From Pseudomonas sp. IAC-BECa141 (lineage in GTDB: Bacteria > Pseudomonadota > Gammaproteobacteria > Pseudomonadales > Pseudomonadaceae): a stretch of 64,000 bases of DNA. The stretch spans positions 5,671,501 through 5,735,500 of the forward strand of contig NZ_CP065410.1 in assembly GCF_020544405.1 (NCBI RefSeq). The letters are read 5' to 3'. Positions 54,109 through 63,344 of this stretch are shown piece after piece. Each line of letters starts with the position of its first letter. Positions within the stretch are counted from its first letter, which is position 1. A program made the position numbers and the translations under genes. A model generated the notes under the pieces. It worked only from the letters and a program-made list of their open reading frames with translations, was not told the origin of the DNA and did no database searches.

Positions 54109-56292
54109 ATGTCCTCGACCTCGTTTCGTCAGTCTTTGCGGCGCCTGTGGGCGCTGGATAAATTCAGCTACAGCGTGCGGGTGTTCATCGCCCTGACCGG
54201 CAGCATGGCGCTGTGCTGGTATCAGGATGAAATGGGGCTGCTGATTCCGCTGTTCCTGGGGATCATCGCCAGCGCCCTGGCCGAGACCGACGACAGTTGG
54301 CAGGGCCGCCTCAACGCGCTGGCGGTGACGCTGGTGTGTTTCAGCGTCGCGGCGCTGTCCGTGGAATTGCTGTTTCCCTACCCCATCGTTTTCGTCATTG
54401 CGCTGGCACTGGCCAGTTTCGGCCTGACCATGCTCGGTGCGCTCGGCGAGCGTTATGGCGCGATTGCTTCGGCGACCCTGATTCTTTCCGTCTACACCAT
54501 GATCGGCGTGGATCAGCGCGGTGGCGCGGTCACGGATTTCTGGCATGAGCCGATGCTGCTGGTGGCCGGCGCCGCGTGGTACGGCCTGCTGTCGGTGCTG
54601 TGGCAGGCGATGTTTTCCAACCAGCCGGTGCAACAGAGCCTGGCGCGGCTGTTCCGTGAACTGGGCTTTTACCTGAAGCTGAAAGCCTCGCTGTTCGAGC
54701 CGATCCGTCAGCTGGACGTCGAAGCGCGGCGCCTGGAACTGGCCCAACAAAACGGTCGGGTGGTCGCAGCGCTGAACAGCGCCAAGGAAATCATCCTGCA
54801 CCGGGTCGGCAACGGTCGGCCCGGCTCGAAAGTCAGCCGTTACCTGAAGCTGTACTTCCTGGCGCAAGACATTCACGAACGCGCCAGTTCTTCGCACTAT
54901 CCCTACAACGCCCTGGCCGATGCGTTTTTTCACAGCGATGTCCTGTTCCGCTGCCAGCGCCTGCTGCGCCAGCAAGGCAAGGTCTGTCGGGCGCTGGCCG
55001 AATCGATCCAGATGCGCCAGCCATTCATTTACGACGCGAGTTTCGCCGAAGCCCTGAGCGACCTGCACGCTTCCCTCGAACACCTGCGCATCCAGAGCAA
55101 CCCGGCCTGGCGCGGACTCCTGCGTTCGTTGCGCGCACTCGCCGCCAACCTCGGCACCCTCGACCGGTTGCTCAGCGACGCGAGCAACCCCGATGCGCTG
55201 GCGGATGCCACCGACAGCAGCCTGCTCGACCGCTCGCCGCGCAACTTAAAGGATGTGTGGATTCGTCTGCGCACGCAGCTGACGCCGACCTCGCTGCTGT
55301 TCCGTCACGCCCTGCGCTTGCCGCTGGCACTGAGCATCGGCTACGGCATGGTGCACCTGATCCACCCGTCGCAGGGTTACTGGATCATCCTCACCACGCT
55401 GTTTGTCTGCCAGCCGAACTATGGCGCGACCCGGCGCAAACTCGGCCAGCGGATTTTCGGCACGGCGATCGGCCTGACGATTGCCTGGGCGCTGTTCGAT
55501 CTGTTCCCGAGCCCGCTGGTGCAATCGTGCTTCGCCATCGCCGCCGGCGTGGTGTTCTTTACCAACCGCACCACCCGCTACACCGTGGCGACCGCCGCGA
55601 TCACGATCATGGTGCTGTTCTGCTTCAACCAGGTCGGTGACGGCTATGGTCTGTTTGTGCCAAGACTGTTCGACACCTTGCTCGGCAGCCTGATTGCCGG
55701 GCTTGCGGTGTTCCTGTTCCTGCCGGACTGGCAGGGTCGGCGCCTGAACAAGGTGCTGGCCAACACCCTCACCTGCAACAGCATTTACCTGCGCCAGATC
55801 ATGCAGCAATACGCCGCCGGCAAGAGCGACGACCTCGCCTATCGACTGGCCCGGCGCAACGCGCACAACGCCGACGCGGCACTCTCCACGACGCTGGCGA
55901 ACATGCTGATGGAGCCGGGGCATTTCCGGAAGGAAGCCGACGTCGGTTTCCGCTTCCTGGTGCTGTCGCACACCTTGCTCAGCTATCTGTCAGGGCTTGG
56001 CGCACACCGGGAAACCCAACTGCCGGCCGAGGTGCGTGAGCATCTGATCGATGGTGCGGGAGTGAAACTGGCCAGCAGCATCGACGAGATCGCCCAGGGC
56101 CTGGCGAGCAAAACGCCGATCGCGATCCAGAGCGATGAGGAAGAGGCGCTGGCCAATGAGCTTGAGCAAATGGCAGACGAGATCGACGAAGGCCAGCGAC
56201 TGGTGCAGACGCAACTGGCGTTGATCTGCCGCCAGCTTGGCCCGTTGCGCACGCTGGCGGCGCACCTGATCAAAGACACAGCCGAAGACTGA
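54109..56292 (+). CDS. yccS: YccS-type inner-membrane protein (FUSC family)
   Basis: A 727-residue membrane protein. Two blocks of hydrophobic helices (about 25-165 and 405-540) flank a cytoplasmic domain (about 170-390). A long C-terminal cytoplasmic part ends with acidic helices (ANELEQMADEIDEGQ). The SVRVFIALTGSMALCWYQ, FLGIIASALAETDDSWQGR and YWIILTTLFVCQPNYGATRRKL segments place it with YccS. Members are related to aromatic-acid efflux proteins, but the substrate is not established. Confidence 0.85.
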   Translation: MSSTSFRQSLRRLWALDKFSYSVRVFIALTGSMALCWYQDEMGLLIPLFLGIIASALAETDDSWQGRLNALAVTLVCFSVAALSVELLFPYPIVFVIALALASFGLTMLGALGERYGAIASATLILSVYTMIGVDQRGGAVTDFWHEPMLLVAGAAWYGLLSVLWQAMFSNQPVQQSLARLFRELGFYLKLKASLFEPIRQLDVEARRLELAQQNGRVVAALNSAKEIILHRVGNGRPGSKVSRYLKLYFLAQDIHERASSSHYPYNALADAFFHSDVLFRCQRLLRQQGKVCRALAESIQMRQPFIYDASFAEALSDLHASLEHLRIQSNPAWRGLLRSLRALAANLGTLDRLLSDASNPDALADATDSSLLDRSPRNLKDVWIRLRTQLTPTSLLFRHALRLPLALSIGYGMVHLIHPSQGYWIILTTLFVCQPNYGATRRKLGQRIFGTAIGLTIAWALFDLFPSPLVQSCFAIAAGVVFFTNRTTRYTVATAAITIMVLFCFNQVGDGYGLFVPRLFDTLLGSLIAGLAVFLFLPDWQGRRLNKVLANTLTCNSIYLRQIMQQYAAGKSDDLAYRLARRNAHNADAALSTTLANMLMEPGHFRKEADVGFRFLVLSHTLLSYLSGLGAHRETQLPAEVREHLIDGAGVKLASSIDEIAQGLASKTPIAIQSDEEEALANELEQMADEIDEGQRLVQTQLALICRQLGPLRTLAAHLIKDTAED

Positions 56293-56310
56293 GTTGGCCG
56301 CACAGGCCTC

Positions 56311-56401
56311 ATCGCTGGCAAGCCAGCTCCCACAGTGTCGGTGTGGTACACAAAATATGTGAACTGCCGCTGTACCTGTGGGAGCGGGCTTGCCCGCGAA
56401 G
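56311..56401. repeat. Paired REP element
   Basis: ATCGCTGGCAAGCCAGCTCC and inverted GTGGGAGCGGGCTTGCCCGC, between converging genes; same mixed pairing as at 44723. Confidence 0.85.
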
Positions 56402-56432
56402 AGGCCCGTTCGTGCACTAAAAATCTTTCAGG

Positions 56433-57170
56433 CTACATTCCGTGTTGCCTGAGCAGCTTGTCATAGCTGCCATCGGCCTTCATCGACGCAATCGCCTTGT
56501 CGAACCCGGCCACGATCTGTTCGTGCTGCGGGTTCTTCAGGCTGACCAGAATGTGCAGGCTGTTCTCGCTCAGCGGCTTGGGCAGAAACTCCACTGCGTT
56601 GCGTACTTTCGGTGACTCCCGAGCCAGGTAATAGCGGGCGACGTATTCGTCTTCCAGGGTCAGCTTGACCCGGTCCGCCGCCAGCATGCGCACGGCCATC
56701 GCGAAGTTATGCACAGGGACTTTCTGTAACGCGGCGTCGGCATCGAACGGCGCCGAATAGGCGTAGCCGCGCACGACCGCAATCGGATAGGTGTGCAATT
56801 CCTGCAGGTTGTTGTATTCGATGGGCGAGTCTTTGCGCTTGAGAAAACGCACGCGATTGAGCAGATACTCGGCAGAAAACTGCCCCAGCTTCGTGCGCTC
56901 GTCGTTGTACCAGGCGTTGACCAGCACGTCGTAACGCCCTTCGCCAACCCCCATCAACGCCCGCGCCCAGGGCACCTGCTCATAGGCGCTGGCATAACCG
57001 GCACGAGCCAGGGCCGTGCTGACGATATCGGTCGCCAGCCCACCGTTGACCAGCGTGTCATCGGTAAAAGGCGGCCAGACGTCGAATACCAGACGCAGTT
57101 TCTCCGCTGCAGCGCTTTGACCCAGCAACAGCAACCCGATCAAAGCAAAGGCTCGATGCAATCGCGGCAT
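56433..57170 (-). CDS. Periplasmic solute-binding protein, family 3
   Basis: A 245-residue exported protein (signal peptide MPRLHRAFALIGLLLLGQS, cleaved after AAAE). The mature part follows the amino-acid-binding (PF00497) pattern: LRLVFDVWPPFTDD, VPWARALMGVGEGRYD, then SLKNPQHEQIVAGFDKAIASMKADGSYDKLL. No permease or ATPase is adjacent, so it is an orphan; such proteins may also act as sensors. Ligand unknown. Confidence 0.85.
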   Translation of the reverse strand: MPRLHRAFALIGLLLLGQSAAAEKLRLVFDVWPPFTDDTLVNGGLATDIVSTALARAGYASAYEQVPWARALMGVGEGRYDVLVNAWYNDERTKLGQFSAEYLLNRVRFLKRKDSPIEYNNLQELHTYPIAVVRGYAYSAPFDADAALQKVPVHNFAMAVRMLAADRVKLTLEDEYVARYYLARESPKVRNAVEFLPKPLSENSLHILVSLKNPQHEQIVAGFDKAIASMKADGSYDKLLRQHGM

Positions 57171-57426
57171 GCTTGAAAATCCTTAGCGGGCGGGCCGCCC
57201 GGCGTGTTTTCAGTCAAAACCCCAAGGCCCGTTACCGGCGAATCCCAGGCCCTAACATTAGCTCATTGAAGCCATCGCACAGCGCTTCCCAGCAGATTAC
57301 ACAAAGTACGGCGGACCGCGATATTGGAATGATGGCATTTTGGCCTTTGTCACAGATTTCTCAGCCATACAGACTTATTTCGGCGCTGCGCTTAGTATCG
57401 GGCGACGTAGTTCAAGGAATCGGAAG

Positions 57427-57879
57427 ATGACAATCGAGTGGGTCTGCAAACATCACAGCGATCTGGGACTGGAGCAGCTGTACGCCATTTTGAAATTGCG
57501 CTCGGAAGTGTTCGTGGTCGAACAGCGTTGCGCGTACCTGGATCCGGACGGACAGGATCTGGACGGTGACACCTGCCATTTGATGGGCTGGGACGGTAAT
57601 CAACTGGTGGCGTACCTGCGCCTGCTGGACCCGGAATCCCAGGGCGGCGACGTGGTGATCGGCCGCGTGCTCACGGCGCCGGCCGGGCGTGGCAAGGGGT
57701 TGGGCCATGAAATGATGGAACAGGCGCTGAAACAGGCCGAGAAGCGTTGGCCTGAAGTGCCGATCTACCTGTCGGCCCAGGCGCACTTGCAGGGGTATTA
57801 CGGGCGGTACGGTTTTGTGGTGGCGGGTGAGGAATATCTGGAGGATGACATTCCGCACATAGGAATGCGTCGGTCTTGA
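57427..57879 (+). CDS. elaA: ElaA-type GNAT N-acetyltransferase
   Basis: A 150-residue GNAT protein. LYAILKLRSEVFVVEQRCAY is the ElaA signature at the N-terminus, and RVLTAPAGRGKGLGHEMM is the acetyl-CoA-binding loop. The start MTIEWVCKHH at 57427 has GGAAG upstream. Substrate not known. Confidence 0.88.
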   Translation: MTIEWVCKHHSDLGLEQLYAILKLRSEVFVVEQRCAYLDPDGQDLDGDTCHLMGWDGNQLVAYLRLLDPESQGGDVVIGRVLTAPAGRGKGLGHEMMEQALKQAEKRWPEVPIYLSAQAHLQGYYGRYGFVVAGEEYLEDDIPHIGMRRS

Positions 57880-57886
57880 GATTTCC

Positions 57887-57910
57887 CCTTCGCGGGCTTG
57901 CCCGCGAAGG
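57887..57910. terminator. Convergent hairpin (REP-like) between elaA and a small regulator
   Basis: CCTTCGCGGGC-TT-GCCCGCGAAGG, a near-perfect hairpin between two converging genes. Confidence 0.6.
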
Positions 57911-57921
57911 GACTACATCGG

Positions 57922-58218
57922 TCAGGGATACTCGAGAACAGCCTTGATCTGCCGCAAATTGCGCTCGATCCACCCCCGATCAATCGCCCCCCACTCCCGA
58001 ATCCGATAACGCCCCGCATGATTGCGCGCGCCCTCTTCCTGTTCGAACTCGCAGACGATATCCAGATCCGCCAGCGCCGCAATGGTGTCCTGCGCCGTAC
58101 GCCGGGGCATGCCGGTGATCTCGGTCAGCGCCGGCACGCTGCTGGCCAGGCCGCTGTCGATCAGGTACGCCACGTACAAGCGCCGGTAGAAACTGCTCTT
58201 GGTCTTGCTTACGTCCAT
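57922..58218 (-). CDS. Small winged-helix protein
   Basis: A 98-residue protein with a winged helix-turn-helix (SSVPALTEITGMPRRTAQDTIAALADLDIVCEF) and a wing (RYRIREWGAIDRGW). The N-terminus FYRRLYVAYLIDSG may mediate dimerisation. Likely a DNA-binding regulator of unknown target; a basic local gene conserved in Pseudomonas. It is 24 bp after the YgjP-type peptidase gene on the same strand. Confidence 0.75.
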   Translation of the reverse strand: MDVSKTKSSFYRRLYVAYLIDSGLASSVPALTEITGMPRRTAQDTIAALADLDIVCEFEQEEGARNHAGRYRIREWGAIDRGWIERNLRQIKAVLEYP

Positions 58219-58242
58219 GCATGCGCTCCGGTGTTTGATGTC

Positions 58243-58734
58243 TTATTGCATGTCCAGCCACGTCAGGTACACCCGCAGATCGAACTCGATCTGGTGATAG
58301 CCCGGCAGCATGTGCTCACATAATTTATAGAACGCCTTGTTGTGATCCGACTCCTTGAAGTGCGCCAGTTCGTGCACGACGATCATCTTCAAAAACTCAG
58401 GCGCGGCGTCCTTGAACAGCGAGGCGATGCGGATCTCTTTCTTGGCCTTGAGCTTGCCGCCCTGCACCCGCGAGACCGTGGTGTGCAGGCCGAGGGCGCG
58501 GTGGGTCAGGTCGAGGCGGTTGTCGAACAGCACCTTGTCGATGGCCGGGGCGTTGCGCAGGTATTCCTGCTTCAAGTCCAGCGCGTAACCGTACAACGCC
58601 TTGTCGCTCTGCACGTCGTGACGGCCCGGATAGCGTTGGCTCAGGTAATCACCAAGGCGGTTGTCAGCGATCAATTGGCGCACCTGATCCTGCAGATTCG
58701 CGGGATAGGCCTGGAGGTATTTCAACGCAGTCAT
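58243..58734 (-). CDS. YgjP/SprT-like zinc metallopeptidase
   Basis: A 163-residue protein of the DUF45/YgjP (M48-like) type. Its zinc motif is HELAHFKESDHNKAFY, i.e. HExxH with a downstream histidine. The start MTALKYLQAY at 58734 is the family start; a longer reading would overlap the upstream GGDEF-EAL gene stop. Probably a soluble protease; target unknown. Confidence 0.85.
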   Translation of the reverse strand: MTALKYLQAYPANLQDQVRQLIADNRLGDYLSQRYPGRHDVQSDKALYGYALDLKQEYLRNAPAIDKVLFDNRLDLTHRALGLHTTVSRVQGGKLKAKKEIRIASLFKDAAPEFLKMIVVHELAHFKESDHNKAFYKLCEHMLPGYHQIEFDLRVYLTWLDMQ

Positions 58735-58775
58735 GGGGCGGCACAGATCATGAAAAGGCCGCCAGTGTAGCGAAT

Positions 58776-60899
58776 TCAACCGGCCAACGCGCTCCAGTCG
58801 AACGGCTCGGTAAAGCGTGCGGTGTCCTCGGCGACCAACGGCCGCGCCACCAAAAACCCTTGCACATACTCACAACCATGAGCTTGCAGCCACTGATATT
58901 GCTCGACGGTTTCCACGCCTTCGGCAATCACCAGCAAGCCGTATTCCTTGCACAAGTCTATGACCGTGCGCACCAGCGAGGCGTCGCGGGACGAGTTCGG
59001 CAATCGGGCGATCAGGTGGCGATCGAGCTTGAGGGTGTCCAGCTCCAGATCGCGCAAGTGCGACAGCGAGCAAGACCCGGAACCGAAATCGTCCAGCGCC
59101 ACCCGCACCCCGAGATTACGCAGCAGCTTCAGCTGTTTGCGGGTCTCGTCCGGGTTGATCGTCAGCGCCTCTTCGGTCACTTCCACTTCCATCTGGTGCG
59201 GCTGCAAACCATGGCGCTCCAGCACCTGACGCAATTCGGTGACCAGATTAGGCAGGCCGAACTGGGTGTTGCTCAGGCTCACGCCGATCACCAGATCTCC
59301 TGAGAACTCGGCCTCCCACGCCTTACGCTGCCCGGCGCTGCGATGATAGATCCAGCTGCCGAGCCGGCTGATCAGCGTCGCCTCTTCCAGCAACGGCAGG
59401 AACAACCCCGGCGGCACGTCGCCGACGCTCGGGTGCTGCCAGCGCAGCAACGCCTCGAAACCGCGAATCCGGCCATCGCCAATCGCCACCTGCGGCTGGT
59501 ACACCAGATTGAAATCGCGGTTTTCGATGGCGTTGCGCACGCTCTCTTCCAGCATCAGCCGCGAGCGCGCGCGGCCGTTCATTTCATGATCGTAAAAGCG
59601 ATATTGCTGACGCCCGGCACGCTTGGCCTCGTACATGGCGATGTCCGAGGCGCGCATCAAACCGTCGAGGTTGTTGCCGCAATCCGGGTAGGTGGCGATG
59701 CCGATGCTCGCACCCAAAGCAATATCGAGGCCTTCGATCTGCTGACAGATCGACACCCGCTCGATGAGTTTCTCGGCGATCTTCGCCGCTTGTTCGGGGA
59801 ATTCCAGATCCAGCAGCGCGGTGAATTCATCGCCACCCATCCGCGCCAGAATGTCGAACGGCCGCAGGCAGGCTTTCAGTTGTTCGGAGACCCAGCGCAA
59901 CACCCGGTCCCCGGCATCATGCCCGAGGGAATCGTTGACCCTTTTGAAGCCGTCGAGATCGAGGTACATCAGCACCCAGCTGCTGTCCGCGCGCTCGCCG
60001 CGCAGCAACAGGTTTTCCACAGTCTGGTAGAAACCCCGACGATTGAGCAGCCCGGTCAGCGGATCAGTGACCGCTTGAAATTCCAGCTGTTGATGCAGAT
60101 GGCGCACCACCGACATGTCCAGGACCGTCACCACCATCGCGTGCTGTTCACTCGGCAACGCTGCGCAAGACAAGGCCACCGGCACCTGCTGGCCTGGTGC
60201 GGTACGCAGCAACGCGTCGTGTAAGCGCAACGTCTCGCCGCGTTTGTAACTGGCATAAAACTCGGAATCGACCCACAGCGGAATGTGCGGTTTCTGCAGG
60301 AAATCGAGAAACTCCTGCCCTTCCAATTCCTTTACCGGTGCATTGAGCAGCCGGGAAATCGCCGGGTTGGCGAAGCGGATCAGACCCTCCTCGCCCAGTA
60401 CCAGAATCCCTTCGGCAGCGTTATCCAGCACCGACGCATTGAAGGCCCGCGCCGACTCCAGATCCTGACTCAGGCGCTGCAACGCCCGGCGATTGCGTTG
60501 ATGTTCCAGCAACGCCTGGACTTTGGGTTTGAGAATCTGCGGATCGAACGGTTTGAACAGGTAATCCACCGCACCGCTGGCATAGCCCTTGATCACGGCG
60601 TCCTGGGACTGCTCGTTGGCGGTGAGGAAAATGATCGGGGTCAGGCGCGTGCGCTGGCTGCCGCGCATCAGACGCGCGACTTCAAAACCGTCCATGCCCG
60701 GCATCTGCACATCCAGCAGCACCAGATCGACGTCGTGTTCGAGCAGCAAACTGAGGGCTTCGAAACCGGAAGCTGCGGTCATAACCTGCCAGTCCTGGCG
60801 CTGCAACAATGCGCGCATGCTGATCAGATTTTCAGGGTAATCATCAACGATCAAAAGGACTGAGCTGCCTTCACCTGGCTGGGGTTGCGCGCATTCCAT
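58776..60899 (-). CDS. Response regulator with PAS, GGDEF and EAL domains
   Basis: A 707-residue c-di-GMP signalling protein. REC domain about 12-128 with phospho-acceptor aspartate in LVLLDVQMPGMDG; PAS-like region about 150-265; GGDEF about 285-440, with an intact MGGDEF active site and an RPFD inhibitory site five residues before it; EAL about 455-700 with RGFEALLRW and later DDFGSGSCS and the DTLKLDRHL segment. Both catalytic motifs are intact, so the direction of activity is not fixed by sequence. It has no neighbouring sensor kinase, so it is an orphan regulator. Confidence 0.93.
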   Translation of the reverse strand: MECAQPQPGEGSSVLLIVDDYPENLISMRALLQRQDWQVMTAASGFEALSLLLEHDVDLVLLDVQMPGMDGFEVARLMRGSQRTRLTPIIFLTANEQSQDAVIKGYASGAVDYLFKPFDPQILKPKVQALLEHQRNRRALQRLSQDLESARAFNASVLDNAAEGILVLGEEGLIRFANPAISRLLNAPVKELEGQEFLDFLQKPHIPLWVDSEFYASYKRGETLRLHDALLRTAPGQQVPVALSCAALPSEQHAMVVTVLDMSVVRHLHQQLEFQAVTDPLTGLLNRRGFYQTVENLLLRGERADSSWVLMYLDLDGFKRVNDSLGHDAGDRVLRWVSEQLKACLRPFDILARMGGDEFTALLDLEFPEQAAKIAEKLIERVSICQQIEGLDIALGASIGIATYPDCGNNLDGLMRASDIAMYEAKRAGRQQYRFYDHEMNGRARSRLMLEESVRNAIENRDFNLVYQPQVAIGDGRIRGFEALLRWQHPSVGDVPPGLFLPLLEEATLISRLGSWIYHRSAGQRKAWEAEFSGDLVIGVSLSNTQFGLPNLVTELRQVLERHGLQPHQMEVEVTEEALTINPDETRKQLKLLRNLGVRVALDDFGSGSCSLSHLRDLELDTLKLDRHLIARLPNSSRDASLVRTVIDLCKEYGLLVIAEGVETVEQYQWLQAHGCEYVQGFLVARPLVAEDTARFTEPFDWSALAG

Positions 60900-61248
60900 G
60901 CTGCTTCTCTTGTCGGGACATCTTGTGTCGGGGCATCTCGGATCAGTGTTCCGGCGTTTTCTCGTGAAAACCGTACAGTCACTGAGCGTTCACTCTAGTC
61001 CGGGATCTGTAAAAGCAATAGCTGTCATCCAGCCATCATTTAACCAAACCGATAGGCAGCCGACTAACGGTCACCGCTGAAGCCCTCGAAAACCGGGAAA
61101 CATGGCATTTCGACAGGTTGTTGACGCCAATCATCCGCCAGACGGCCGTTAACAAAAAATCCCACTACGCTTATAAAGGCCGCCCCAAGAACCGCGGGCT
61201 AGAGCATCTGGCACGCGCGTACAACTGCAACAGAGTGGAAGAACCGAC

Positions 61249-61917
61249 ATGATCGACCTCGCAACCTGGAACCTCAGCGTTCCCGTTGGCAGCCCGCCCT
61301 ACACCGTCGAAACCTCCAGACTGGTGAACGGCTTCAAGGATCAGTACTTCCATTCCGACACCGGCACCCTGTTCTTCTGGTCCCCGGTGACCGGCTCGAA
61401 AACCGAAAACGCCATCTACCCGCGTACCGAACTTCGTGAAACCTACAGCAACGGCACCCTGCGCAACTGGTATTACCCGGACGCCGACAACCTGCTGCGC
61501 GCGACCCTCTCGGTCAACAAGGTGCCCAGCTCCGGCAAGATCGTCATCGGGCAGATCCATGCCTATGAAAGCCAGAAGCCGATGCTCAAGCTTGAGTACC
61601 AATACAAAGACAAAACCGAGACCGGCAACCTGGTGATCAAACTGCGCACCCATCCGGATCAGGACGAAAGCCGCGTCATCACCCTCGCCACCGGGATCAA
61701 ACTCAATCGCGAGTTCAACTACCTCATTCACCTGAGCCCCGGCGGCGCGCTGGGCGTGAGTGCGGCCGGGTATCAGTGGGATTCGCAGATCAGCGCGACG
61801 TGGCGTAACAAACCGTTGTATTTCAAGGCCGGCGTGTATGTGCAGGACAACACCGGGTACACCAGCGAGGGCGGGCAGGTGACGTTCAGCAAGCTGGATA
61901 TCGATCACAATAAATAG
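61249..61917 (+). CDS. PL7 alginate lyase-like protein without signal peptide
   Basis: A 222-residue polysaccharide lyase family 7 protein. The three PL7 motifs are present: RTELRE (R-E-L-R), IGQIHA (QIH) and YFKAGVYVQ (YFKAGxYNQ type). It starts MIDLATWNLSVPVG and lacks a signal peptide, unlike most PL7 lyases, so it may be cytoplasmic or released by lysis or a non-classical route. The predicted reaction is endolytic cleavage of alginate by beta-elimination. A single gene with no alginate genes nearby. Confidence 0.88.
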   Translation: MIDLATWNLSVPVGSPPYTVETSRLVNGFKDQYFHSDTGTLFFWSPVTGSKTENAIYPRTELRETYSNGTLRNWYYPDADNLLRATLSVNKVPSSGKIVIGQIHAYESQKPMLKLEYQYKDKTETGNLVIKLRTHPDQDESRVITLATGIKLNREFNYLIHLSPGGALGVSAAGYQWDSQISATWRNKPLYFKAGVYVQDNTGYTSEGGQVTFSKLDIDHNK

Positions 61918-62078
61918 CGGTGGCGCACACGTTTAAGGCTGCTGTTTAAAGACGGTTCGCGTTACGTCCTGAAGCCTACAACGGCTTGCGTCGCTGCCTA
62001 CCGGTACGCCAGAATCCGCCGGCTTGTGCGCCTGGAGGGCCGTCGGTAACTTGATTCGGGTCACTGATTCGCAGTGAT

Positions 62079-62283
62079 CGGGTTTAGTAGCCTGTGGTGT
62101 TTTCAGCTACGTGCAACGCGCTGTCCATCAGACATTCCAGTCTGACTGTGATGGTGGCTGTGCGCAGGGCGCTTCGGCGCGCCGGTTAATGCTGAATACT
62201 CCCCGGTCTACTAACCTGCGCACAGCTGCCACCCTTCTTTTAGTAGGGAAGGACCGGCAGCTCCTTACAGGAGTTTTCAGCTT
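62079..62283 (+). ncRNA. Structured leader of the DUF6124 gene
   Basis: GGTGGCTGTGCGCAGG (about 62152-62167) pairs with CCTGCGCACAGC-TG-CCACC (62215-62233) around a GCGC-TTCG-GCGC hairpin. CTACTAA (62208-62214) can pair with TTAGTAG before it (62084-62090) or after it (62240-62246). The gene starts at 62284. Such alternative pairing suggests a regulatory leader; the family is not known to me. Confidence 0.55.
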
Positions 62284-62646
62284 ATGTTCAAACCTACGCC
62301 TAACCCGCCAGAAACCGATCCGGCCTCCCCCTACGATTCCCTCGACCCCAAAAAACTCAACGAAGCCGCCGAACGCGCCCTCGACCACTACCTCTGCCCC
62401 GGCGCCCGTATCATGGCCACGGTCAACGAACCCGACCCCATGTACTTCGCCAACCCCGCCTACAACACCGAATCACTGCTGGCCAACGCCAGCGAAACCC
62501 TCGGCTCCGCCAGCGAAATGCTCAACAACTTCGCCGCCACCCTCCCTCCCGCCGACCGCAAGACTGCGATAGGCATTGCGCAACTGGTGATGCTTGGAGA
62601 ACTGGCGGTGAATCAGGCGCTGGACCACGTGGAGCCAAAAACTTAA
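62284..62646 (+). CDS. DUF6124 family protein
   Basis: A 120-residue protein starting MFKPTPNPPETDPASPYDSL and containing EAAERALDHYL and ADRKTAIGIAQLVMLGELAVNQALDH. This is the small, Pseudomonas-restricted DUF6124/DUF3077-like family, of unknown function. It is preceded by a long structured leader and followed by a strong terminator at 62681. Confidence 0.8.
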   Translation: MFKPTPNPPETDPASPYDSLDPKKLNEAAERALDHYLCPGARIMATVNEPDPMYFANPAYNTESLLANASETLGSASEMLNNFAATLPPADRKTAIGIAQLVMLGELAVNQALDHVEPKT

Positions 62647-62680
62647 TCAGCAACTGGCTGAGGTAACTCATCTACCACAG

Positions 62681-62704
62681 AACCCGCCATAGGCGGGTTT
62701 TCTT
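62681..62704 (+). terminator. Terminator after the DUF6124 gene
   Basis: AACCCGCC-ATA-GGCGGGTT followed by TTCTT. Confidence 0.9.
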
Positions 62705-62819
62705 CGCGCAGTACCGAAAAACTGCCAACAATAAATCCGTCACCTTCTTAATACGTCGCAAAAAACCAGTATCGACATATAACTATTCGATTTTGAACAA
62801 ATAAGTAATTGATATAAAA

Positions 62820-62839
62820 AACTGTCATATTTGACAGTT
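62820..62839. promoter_or_regulatory. Inverted repeat upstream of the AT-rich gene pair
   Basis: AACTGTCA-TATT-TGACAGTT, a perfect 8-bp inverted repeat 74 bp upstream of the first AT-rich gene. It probably is an operator or promoter-proximal site. Confidence 0.6.
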
Positions 62840-62912
62840 AGAAAAACCAGAAAAACAACTCACACTATTGACACCAAAGCCAACAAACCTCGAGTAACCA
62901 AGAGAGAGCATC

Positions 62913-63344
62913 ATGGCCAAGTACGTCGTACTTCCAGGAGTAACTCTTTATTACAGCGACGCTGTACAGCACCCACTAAAGTCACCATTCGGGGTTAATA
63001 TGAAAGACCCTCAAAATGTTGTCTACCAGATTCACGGACTACCTTATGCGTCTTACCAGCGCCTATCCGGTATCAGCATAAAACTCCCCGCCAACACACC
63101 AATGGCTGGGGACTTGTCTCTCTATATCGACAACGTAACAATGGAAAAATATATCCAGACAATCATAAAAACCCTACGCACCATTTTCCACTCGACAGCG
63201 GCGCGACTCAATAGGTACGCCCGCATGAAGCTTAATAGTTTAGGAGCCATAAATCATGGCACAACCGACATACATAGTGACTTCAGCTACAACGTTTTTT
63301 TATTCGGACTCTACAATTCCTGCCGAAAAAACTATCGGCATTGA
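62913..63344 (+). CDS. Unknown AT-rich gene (possibly truncated paralogue)
   Basis: A 143-residue protein of unknown family. Its first about 75 residues resemble the next gene's product: YVVLPGVTLYYSD versus YIVTSATTFFYSD, then PQNVVYQIHGLPYASYQRL versus PQNAAYTLYGKPYGQFQRL. After residue 85 the similarity stops, and the last 30 codons overlap the next gene, suggesting that the downstream part was lost or frameshifted. AGAGAGCATC precedes the ATG. GC is clearly below that of the genes to the left. Confidence 0.5.
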   Translation: MAKYVVLPGVTLYYSDAVQHPLKSPFGVNMKDPQNVVYQIHGLPYASYQRLSGISIKLPANTPMAGDLSLYIDNVTMEKYIQTIIKTLRTIFHSTAARLNRYARMKLNSLGAINHGTTDIHSDFSYNVFLFGLYNSCRKNYRH

